The notes beneath the pieces are model-generated. The model was not told the DNA's origin and ran no database searches. It saw only the letters and a program-made list of their open reading frames with translations. Below, in pieces: positions 5,990 to 11,740 of a stretch of 11,740 bases of DNA. Each line of letters starts with the position of its first letter. Within the stretch, counting starts at the first letter, position 1. Location of the stretch: the NCBI GenBank assembly GCA_020720525.1, contig DYON01000062.1, forward strand, positions 1 to 11,740, in the 5' to 3' direction. This DNA is from Acetofilamentum sp. GTDB lineage: Bacteria; Bacteroidota; Bacteroidia; Bacteroidales; DTU049. Position numbers and translations under genes: made by a program.

Positions 5990-7210
5990 ATGAAAATACT
6001 TCATACATCGGATTGGCATTTGGGAAAGCGTTTGGGCGATTTTTCGCGTATTGGTGAGCAGCAACTTGTTCTTGATGAGATAATTGCCATCGCCGAAGCA
6101 GAAAAAGTTGACGTAGTGATTGTTGCGGGCGATTTGTTCGACACGTTTAATCCGCCCACCGAAGCGGTCGATTTGTTTTACCGAAGTTTAAAAAAAATGG
6201 CCGATGGTGGAAGACGTCCAGTTGTTGCTATTGCTGGCAATCACGATTCTCCAGAACGTATTGAATCGCCCGATCCGCTAGCTCGTGAATGCGGAATAGT
6301 ATTTATTGGTAGTCCAAACACGGTGGTTGCGCCATTTAAACTCGAAAGTGGATTTGAAGTTTTGCGCTCCGAAGAAGGTTTTGTTGAATTGAAAATTCCA
6401 GGCTTCGATGCTCCATTGCGCATTGTGCATACTGCTTATGCCAACGAGTTCCGTCTTAAAACCTACCTTGGCTCCAGCGATATCGAGGAGCAACTTCGTG
6501 AAATACTTGCGCGCCGATGGAAGCAATTGTCTGATATGTATTGCAATAGCGATGGAGTAAATGTTTTGCTCAGTCACTTGTTTTTTGTGAAAGATGGAGC
6601 CGATTGGCCCGAAGAACCCGACGACGAAAAACCCATTCTGCATGTTGGTGGAGCACAGGCAGTTTACAGCAGCAATATTCCAACTCAAATGCAATATGTT
6701 GCATTGGGACATTTGCATCGTAAGCAAACAGTCGATTTCGAGCCTTGTCCGATGATGTACTCTGGAAGCCCTATTTCGTATTCGTTTGCAGAGGCTGGTC
6801 AAAAAAAGTTTGTGTTGCTTGCCGATATTCAACCGGGCGAAAAAGCAGCATTAAAAGAAATTGAACTATGTTCAGGAAAGAAGTTGCTTCGCTTCAAAGC
6901 CAATGGCATCGAAGAAGCTGTGGTTTGGCTCGAAGCCAATCAGGATTGTTTGGTCGAACTGACTGTGGTGAGCGAAACGTATTTAACAGCTTCCGACCGA
7001 AAAAAGCTAGGCAACGTTCATAATGGCATTGTGAATGTTATTCCTGAGGTTACAAGCAAATCCGATTCTGTCGAAACAGTGAAGGTTGACCTTACAAAAA
7101 CAACCGAAGAGCTTTTTTGCGACTATTTCAAGCACCAAAAGGGACAAGAACCAGGCGAACGTTTGATGGAGCTGTTCAGAGAACTTCAAGCGCAGGAGGA
7201 CGAGTTATGA
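5990..7210 (+). CDS. sbcD: Exonuclease subunit SbcD (Mre11-like)
   Basis: SbcD is the metal-dependent nuclease subunit of SbcCD, which cleaves hairpins and protein-blocked or free double-strand ends in the cytoplasm. At 406 residues the length matches the family. The calcineurin-like phosphoesterase motifs are all present: DWHLG (D8, H10), GDLFD (G47-D51, with D48), GNHDS (N84, H85, D86) and GHLH (G240-H243), the last preceded by an LLSHLFF His motif. The C-terminal part (about 280-400) is the capping and SbcC-binding region and is less conserved. The start ATG at 5990 gives the expected MKILHTSDWHLG N-terminus. The stop overlaps the sbcC start as ATGA, a common sign of translational coupling between the two subunits. 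Confidence 0.98.
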   Translation: MKILHTSDWHLGKRLGDFSRIGEQQLVLDEIIAIAEAEKVDVVIVAGDLFDTFNPPTEAVDLFYRSLKKMADGGRRPVVAIAGNHDSPERIESPDPLARECGIVFIGSPNTVVAPFKLESGFEVLRSEEGFVELKIPGFDAPLRIVHTAYANEFRLKTYLGSSDIEEQLREILARRWKQLSDMYCNSDGVNVLLSHLFFVKDGADWPEEPDDEKPILHVGGAQAVYSSNIPTQMQYVALGHLHRKQTVDFEPCPMMYSGSPISYSFAEAGQKKFVLLADIQPGEKAALKEIELCSGKKLLRFKANGIEEAVVWLEANQDCLVELTVVSETYLTASDRKKLGNVHNGIVNVIPEVTSKSDSVETVKVDLTKTTEELFCDYFKHQKGQEPGERLMELFRELQAQEDEL

Positions 7211-10200
7211 TGCCCATTAGTTTGTCGTTGGAGGGACTTTACTCCTATCAGAAAAAGCAAACCATCGATTTTGCTAACCTCACCAATGCTAGATTGTTTG
7301 GTATATTTGGTCCGGTGGGTTGTGGAAAATCGAGTATCCTAGAAGCTATTACTTTCGCATTGTATGGTAAATCTGAACGACTCAACCAACGCGACAATGC
7401 CAGCTACAATATGCTGAATTTGAAATCGGATGTGCTTTCGATAGAATTTGTGTTCGAGTCGGGCAAACCAGCATTAAAGTATTTGGCAACAGCTTCAACT
7501 CGACGCAATAGCAAGCAATTCAGCGACGTAAAAACCATAGCAAGAGCACTATACCTCGATCGAAACGGAGAATGGGAGCCAATACCTGTAACCGATATTG
7601 AAAAGATTATAGGGCTCAGTTACGACAATTTCAGGAGAACCATTATTATTCCGCAGGGGAAATTTCAGGAATTTCTACAATTGGGGAGCAAAGACCGCAC
7701 GCAAATGCTCAAGGAATTGTTCAATTTGCAAAAATTTGAATTGTTTTACAAAGCGGTAGGTCTTGAAAGCAAAAACAACGAGCGTTTGCAAAATATTGAT
7801 GGACAATTGCTTCAAATTGGAGAGTTCGATCCGACTAAGTTGGAAGAGTTGAAAGCAGTTTTGCTAAGTAAAAAAGCCGATTTGCAGCTACAGAATATTA
7901 GTTTTGGGGAGCTTCAGAAACAAGACAATGAATTGAGTCTGCTTAAACAGTTGAGCAAAAAACTTGCATCTGTTGACGTCGAATTGCTTCAATTGAAATC
8001 AAGAGCATCCGAAATTCAATTGCTCGACGAACAAATAAAAAAGTTTGAATACTGTCTTATTCAGTTTAAAGGTCCCCTCGAAACTCTGAAATCGGCTCAA
8101 AAGAAACGAGATTCATTGAGTACCGCGATTGATGCAGACTCGAAAGAAGTTGCGATGTTGATTGCACGACGTGAATCGACCGAAAAAGCGATATGTGAAA
8201 TTTCCGAAGAATACGAACAGCGCGATACTTTTTTGGCAGAAGCCAACGATTTGGAAAGGCTTGCCGATTCGAAAAAGTATTCTTCGGAAGCTGCAGTTTT
8301 GCAATCGCGAGTTGGCAATGGTGAAAAGCTGATAAACGAAAGCGTTATTCTGCTCGACACTAAGCGCGAAGAATACCGTATTGGACTCGCTCAACTCGAA
8401 GATCTGAAACATTCGATGCCCGATGTTGCGGAGCTTGCATCCATTCGCGATTGGCATACCCGCAGCGACAACATGAAAAAAAATGTTGAAATAGCATTAA
8501 TCGAACAAAATTCATTGAAGAAGAAGGAGCTTGAGTTTAAAAATCAACTACAATCTTTAATTTCAGACAATGGTTTTGCTCATTTAGATGCGTTGGCTAC
8601 CATTTCGGATGTGGTTGTTCGGACCGAAGAATTGCTGCGCGATACAAAAAATATTTTGGGCGAAATCGTTGAAAAGATGTCTCATTTTCAGCTTCAGATG
8701 AAGATGAAAGACTTCTCGGATGCACTTGCCGAAGGTGAAGCTTGTCCGCTTTGTGGTTCGCTGCATCATCCAAATGTGACCAATTTCGAAAGTGTGGCAG
8801 ATGAATTGGAAAACAGCCATAAACATAAGACTGAAATTGAAAAACGCATTGAATTGATTGAGAATGCTGCAAAGAAATTGATTGTTTTACAAGAAAAAGA
8901 GGCGAGTAGATTAATTGGAGTTCAGCAAAATGAGGCGGCAATTGAAACAAACCAAAGCCTTTTGCTCGAACATGAAAAAACTTTTGCTTGGGACAATTTT
9001 AAGGATTCGGAAAAACTTAAAACTGCTTTCGAAGAAGCAGAACGTCTAAAACTGAAGGTTGCAAAGCTTGAACAGAATTTGAAACATGCATCTGAAATTA
9101 TTGAAAAGGAAAATACAGTAATTCTGAAGAATAAAGAAGGTCTGGATCAATTGCGTCAGGAATTTGCTTCGAAACAGAGTGCTGCAGAAACATTGTTGTC
9201 GCAAATAAAAGTTATTCAGTGTCAGAAATACGAAAGTAGTACAGCCGAAGAACTTGCAACTGAAGGGTTAAAGCGAAGAGAGAGGCATCTGTTTGTTTTC
9301 GAGAAATTCAAAGAACTTGATACTCAAATTCATCAGATCAAGGGCAACGAAGCATTGGTAAATGGTCGTCTCGGCGCCAATCGGAATGCAGCGGAAAGCG
9401 AAAATCAAGCAATTTCTGAGATCGAAGCCGCAATTGCAGTCAAAATTCAACAGTCGCAGTTTAGCAATCTCGATGAAGTTGGCAAAATTCTTAAGCAGAA
9501 CATCAATCCAGATGAAGCAAAAGCAAAAATACAGGATTACAATACAAAACATACGGCTTTTGAATTGCAAAAACGCGAATTGGAATTGAGTTTGGCTGGG
9601 CGTGTTTACCAAGCCGAAGAACACCTAACTCTGACAGCTCAGTTAGAGGCTATAGGAAATATGTTGCAGCAATTGAATCAGGAAATCGGTCGTATTGAAG
9701 GAGAGTTGAAGCAGATCGAAGATGATGCGGCAAAAATGAGAGAATTGCATAAAGAGCAATCAAGGCTACAGGAGCGTGCAGAAGATATAAAGACTTTAAA
9801 GAATTTGTTCAAGGGAAGTGGCTTTGTGAATTTTGTGAGTTCGGCTTATCTGAGCAATTTGTGCAATGCAGCCAACGATCGTTTCTTTAAAATGACTCGA
9901 CAGCAATTGAGCTTGGAGCTTACCGAAGACAATGAGTTTAGGGTTCGCGATTTTATGAATGGCGGCAATGTGCGCAGCGTTAAAACCTTGTCGGGTGGAC
10001 AAACATTTCAAGCTGCATTGTCGCTTGCCCTTGCATTGGCCGACAATATCAGGCAGTTGCAGCATTCCAATCAGAACTTTTTCTTTCTCGACGAAGGTTT
10101 TGGAACACTCGATCGCGATTCGTTGAATGTGGTTTTCAATACATTAAAATCGCTTCGCAGCGAAAACAGAGTAGTTGGCATCATTTCGCATGTTGAGGAA

Positions 10201-10281
10201 ATGCAGCAGGAAATTGAAACATATTTGAAAGTATCGATGGATGCGGAGCGGGGGAGTATTGTGTCTGTGAGTTGGGAGTAG
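7207..10281 (+). CDS. sbcC: Exonuclease subunit SbcC (Rad50-like SMC ATPase)
   Basis: SbcC is the ATPase and DNA-tethering subunit of SbcCD. With the ATG at 7207 the protein has 1024 residues, normal for the family. A second ATG follows at once (7210), and the 4-base overlap with sbcD argues for this start. Head motifs: Walker A GPVGCGKS (35-42), Q-loop IIIPQGKF (Q150), signature SGGQ (929-932), Walker B FFFLDEGFGTLD (D962, E963) and H-loop ISHVEE (H995). In between are two long coiled-coil arms rich in Glu, Lys, Leu and Gln. At the midpoint is the zinc hook CPLC (C513, C516), by which two molecules join. All functional residues are intact. Some start predictors may place the start at a TTG at 7117; that would add 30 unconserved residues inside sbcD. 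Confidence 0.98.
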   Translation: MMPISLSLEGLYSYQKKQTIDFANLTNARLFGIFGPVGCGKSSILEAITFALYGKSERLNQRDNASYNMLNLKSDVLSIEFVFESGKPALKYLATASTRRNSKQFSDVKTIARALYLDRNGEWEPIPVTDIEKIIGLSYDNFRRTIIIPQGKFQEFLQLGSKDRTQMLKELFNLQKFELFYKAVGLESKNNERLQNIDGQLLQIGEFDPTKLEELKAVLLSKKADLQLQNISFGELQKQDNELSLLKQLSKKLASVDVELLQLKSRASEIQLLDEQIKKFEYCLIQFKGPLETLKSAQKKRDSLSTAIDADSKEVAMLIARRESTEKAICEISEEYEQRDTFLAEANDLERLADSKKYSSEAAVLQSRVGNGEKLINESVILLDTKREEYRIGLAQLEDLKHSMPDVAELASIRDWHTRSDNMKKNVEIALIEQNSLKKKELEFKNQLQSLISDNGFAHLDALATISDVVVRTEELLRDTKNILGEIVEKMSHFQLQMKMKDFSDALAEGEACPLCGSLHHPNVTNFESVADELENSHKHKTEIEKRIELIENAAKKLIVLQEKEASRLIGVQQNEAAIETNQSLLLEHEKTFAWDNFKDSEKLKTAFEEAERLKLKVAKLEQNLKHASEIIEKENTVILKNKEGLDQLRQEFASKQSAAETLLSQIKVIQCQKYESSTAEELATEGLKRRERHLFVFEKFKELDTQIHQIKGNEALVNGRLGANRNAAESENQAISEIEAAIAVKIQQSQFSNLDEVGKILKQNINPDEAKAKIQDYNTKHTAFELQKRELELSLAGRVYQAEEHLTLTAQLEAIGNMLQQLNQEIGRIEGELKQIEDDAAKMRELHKEQSRLQERAEDIKTLKNLFKGSGFVNFVSSAYLSNLCNAANDRFFKMTRQQLSLELTEDNEFRVRDFMNGGNVRSVKTLSGGQTFQAALSLALALADNIRQLQHSNQNFFFLDEGFGTLDRDSLNVVFNTLKSLRSENRVVGIISHVEEMQQEIETYLKVSMDAERGSIVSVSWE

Positions 10282-10369
10282 GGGATAGGACTGTTTGTTT
10301 TCGAAATGTGGTTTTTGAGATGTTACAGAATAAAATTTTAAATTCGCTTCCACACATGAAATCAATTTA

Positions 10370-10377
10370 TATCTTTG
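10370..10377 (+). promoter_or_regulatory. Promoter -7 box (TATCTTTG) of serC
   Basis: A perfect TAnnTTTG match, 25 bases before the serC ATG, predicts a transcript start near 10383 and a leader of about 20 bases. The -33 element is not clear: TTCG at 10343-10346 is the closest candidate, with a spacer of 23. The rest of the 121-base gap after sbcC shows no good terminator. Confidence 0.6.
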
Positions 10378-10402
10378 TGTCAACAAACCAAATCATTTGA
10401 TT

Positions 10403-11479
10403 ATGAAAAAGTATAATTTTAATGCTGGTCCAGCCATTTTGCCTCGAATTGCTATTGAAAACACCGCAAAAGCCATTCTCGATTTAAATGGAATTGGCAT
10501 GTCGCTTCTCGAAATTAGTCACCGTAGCAAAGATTTTCAGGCTGTTATCGACAATGCTGTTGCTTTAATGAAAGAAGTAATGGGCATCCCCGACAATTAT
10601 CATGTTCTTTTCCTTGGCGGTGGTGCGAGTACTCAGTTTGCAACCATTCCTTTCAACTTTTTAAAGAATAAAGCTGCCTATCTCGATACAGGCGTTTGGG
10701 CAAAAAAAGCATTGAAAGAAGCCAAAGGATTTGGTGAAGTGATTACCGTTGCTAGCTCGGCCGACAAGAATTACTCTTATATTCCAAAAGGATTTACAGT
10801 TCCCAGCGATGCCGATTATTTTCACATCACCACCAACAATACCATCTACGGAACCGAAATTCGCGAAGATTTTAGTTGCAATATTCCGCTTATTGCCGAC
10901 ATGTCGTCCGATATGTGTAGTCGTCCGGTTGATGTAGCGAAATACGATATGATTTATGGTGGAGCGCAAAAGAATATTGGACCAGCGGGTGCAACATTTG
11001 TGATTATTAAAGACGAATATTTGCAGAAAATAACCGATCAGCGACATATTCCAACCATATTCGATTATCGCACCCACGTGAAAGAAGGCAGCATGTTCAA
11101 TACACCTCCAGTGCTTCCAATTTTCACTATCATGGAAACCATGAAATGGCTCAAAGAATTGGGCGGACTCAAAGTGATGGAAAAAATGAACATCGAAAAA
11201 TCCGATCTTCTTTACAATGCAATCGACAGCAGCAAAATGTTTGTTGGCACAGCCGAAAAAGACAGCCGTTCGCTGATGAATATATGCTTTGTAATGAAAG
11301 ACGAATACAAAGACAAAGAAGATGCATTCATGGAATTTGCGAAATCGAAAGGTATTGTTGGCATAAAAGGTCACCGTTCGGTTGGTGGTTTCCGTGCCTC
11401 TACCTACAATGCACTTCCAAAAGAAGCAGTTCAATTTTTGGTTGATACAATGATTGAATTTGAAAAAAGCAACGCATAA
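10403..11479 (+). CDS. serC: Phosphoserine aminotransferase
   Basis: SerC is a PLP enzyme that transfers the amino group of glutamate to 3-phosphohydroxypyruvate, giving phosphoserine; the same enzyme often serves pyridoxine synthesis. The protein is 358 residues, the family norm, and starts MKKYNFNAGPAILP, as SerC proteins do. Visible motifs: EISHRSKDF, LGGGASTQFATIPFN (PLP phosphate region), TGVWAKKA (aromatic stacking residue), HITTNNTIYGTE, DMSSD, the PLP lysine K190 in YGGAQKNIGPAG, and the C-terminal KGHRSVGGFRASTYNA that binds substrate phosphate. A TTG six bases upstream (10397) is an unlikely start. The gene has its own promoter and terminator, so it is probably monocistronic. In several Bacteroidetes serA follows serC; it does not here. 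Confidence 0.98.
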   Translation: MKKYNFNAGPAILPRIAIENTAKAILDLNGIGMSLLEISHRSKDFQAVIDNAVALMKEVMGIPDNYHVLFLGGGASTQFATIPFNFLKNKAAYLDTGVWAKKALKEAKGFGEVITVASSADKNYSYIPKGFTVPSDADYFHITTNNTIYGTEIREDFSCNIPLIADMSSDMCSRPVDVAKYDMIYGGAQKNIGPAGATFVIIKDEYLQKITDQRHIPTIFDYRTHVKEGSMFNTPPVLPIFTIMETMKWLKELGGLKVMEKMNIEKSDLLYNAIDSSKMFVGTAEKDSRSLMNICFVMKDEYKDKEDAFMEFAKSKGIVGIKGHRSVGGFRASTYNALPKEAVQFLVDTMIEFEKSNA

Positions 11480-11501
11480 TTGTTTTTTGCAAGTATTTTC
11501 G

Positions 11502-11531
11502 AAAGGCTTCCTAAACAGGATGCCTTTTTTT
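11502..11531 (+). terminator. Intrinsic terminator of serC
   Basis: AAAGGC (11502-11507) pairs with GCCTTT (11522-11527), and TCCT (11509-11512) pairs with AGGA (11517-11520). A single T-T mismatch lies between the two helices, and the loop is AAAC. The right arm runs into seven Ts (11525-11531). It lies 22 bases after the serC stop and is the clearest terminator in the window. Confidence 0.92.
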
Positions 11532-11620
11532 ATAATACAATTTGAATTTTTGTAATCTCTGATTAAAAGGAGCTGGGGGAAAGGTTGACATTCAAACTAT
11601 ATTTATAATTACTCGTAAAA

Positions 11621-11643
11621 TTTAAAATATTGCTTATTTTAAA
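11621..11643. repeat. Inverted repeat overlapping the terminal promoter, possible operator
   Basis: TTTAAAATA (11621-11629) and TATTTTAAA (11635-11643) are perfect inverted copies around a five-base centre, TTGCT. The TTG of the centre is part of the -33 element of the promoter 11629-11661, so a dimeric regulator bound here would cover it. The arms contain only A and T, which lowers the significance. A second pair, ATTACT (11608-11613) and AGTAAT (11644-11649), flanks it. Confidence 0.5.
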
Positions 11644-11661
11644 AGTAATATGTTACCTTTG
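11629..11661 (+). promoter_or_regulatory. Bacteroidetes-type promoter for the right-edge ORF
   Basis: ATTG (11629-11632), 21 bases of spacer, then TACCTTTG (11654-11661), an exact TAnnTTTG match. The expected transcript start is near 11666, which is also the ATG of the following frame. Confidence 0.7.
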
Positions 11662-11665
11662 CGCC

Positions 11666-11740
11666 ATGATTCCCTTCCCCTCTCTCCCACCATCTCAGCG
11701 CAAAGCCCACCTTGACCGTCTCCAAGCCGAGCACCAAGCC
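11666..11740 (+). CDS. N-terminal fragment of an unrecognised GC-rich ORF
   Basis: An ATG at 11666 opens a frame of 25 codons that runs off the window. It begins MIPFPSLPPSQRKAHL and continues with a charged, probably helical stretch (DRLQAEHQA). I do not recognise it, and too little is visible to assign a family. The frame has 45 G or C in 75 bases with strong C bias on this strand, unlike the AT-rich genes before it. Support comes from the promoter ending only four bases upstream. The predicted transcript start falls on or next to the ATG, so the message may be leaderless. The real start could also lie further right, with this being a leader. Confidence 0.45.
   Translation, partial: MIPFPSLPPSQRKAHLDRLQAEHQA

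Noticed and set aside
7117..7206. A TTG start 30 codons upstream for sbcC
   Set aside because: The extension lies inside sbcD and does not look like SbcC, whereas the ATG at 7207 gives the usual N-terminus and an ATGA overlap with sbcD.
10661..11434. Open frame of 257 codons on the minus strand opposite serC
   Set aside because: It lies wholly inside serC, whose sense protein is conserved throughout. The translation is rich in Phe, His, Cys and Asn and has no recognisable motif, as expected of a shadow frame.
11585..11609. TTGACA and TATAAT resembling a sigma-70 promoter
   Set aside because: The spacer is only 13 bases, too short for a sigma-70 promoter, and the Bacteroidetes-type promoter at 11629-11661 fits the context better.
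1..11740. CRISPR arrays, tRNA or rRNA genes, insertion sequences, toxin-antitoxin or phage-defence genes
   Set aside because: I looked for regularly spaced repeats, cloverleaf-like sequences, transposase motifs and known defence motifs and saw none. SbcCD is a housekeeping repair complex here, without defence neighbours.

Overview
The window looks like chromosomal DNA from a Bacteroidota (Bacteroidetes) bacterium. Several signs point that way: promoter boxes of the TAnnTTTG type with an upstream TTTG/TTG, no clear Shine-Dalgarno sequences, moderately AT-rich DNA, an S16 ribosomal protein with a long Glu/Ala/Pro/Val tail, and a lipoprotein resembling the Bacteroidetes DUF6340 group. All supported genes are on the + strand. 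I see no tRNA, rRNA, CRISPR array, insertion sequence or phage gene. This is mostly a housekeeping region, and I did not find a clear new multi-gene system.

Layout. (1) 2-904 is the C-terminal catalytic part of an S9-family serine peptidase, cut by the window start. (2) 905-1147 is a non-coding gap holding an imperfect inverted repeat and two possible promoter boxes. (3) 1148-2956 is a single-chain aconitase-superfamily hydro-lyase in which LeuC-like and LeuD-like parts are fused. Ten bases later comes a small TPR-like lipoprotein (2967-3941), probably co-transcribed. (4) A good Bacteroidetes-type promoter at 3952-3983 precedes rpsP, rimM and a TrmN6/YfiC-like tRNA adenine methyltransferase. 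This is a tight translation-related operon. (5) After an AT-rich hairpin comes sbcD-sbcC, overlapping by ATGA, which encodes the Mre11/Rad50-type nuclease complex. (6) serC (10403-11479) has its own promoter and ends in a strong intrinsic terminator. (7) At the right edge a well-formed promoter, overlapped by a 9-bp inverted repeat, leads into a new, unusually GC-rich reading frame cut by the window end.

Genes that work together. RpsP and RimM act in 30S assembly, and the methylase modifies tRNA. SbcD and SbcC form one DNA-end-processing machine. SerC makes phosphoserine for serine synthesis and stands alone here, without serA in view. The substrate of the aconitase-like enzyme cannot be fixed from context: no leucine, lysine or TCA genes are adjacent.

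The points most worth a second look are these. The aconitase-like enzyme has Asp-Cys where relatives have the catalytic Asp-His pair, plus a YLTI sequence in the substrate-specificity loop. There are structured non-coding elements at 983-1030, 5945-5980 and 11621-11643. The terminal GC-rich ORF appears to have almost no 5' leader.
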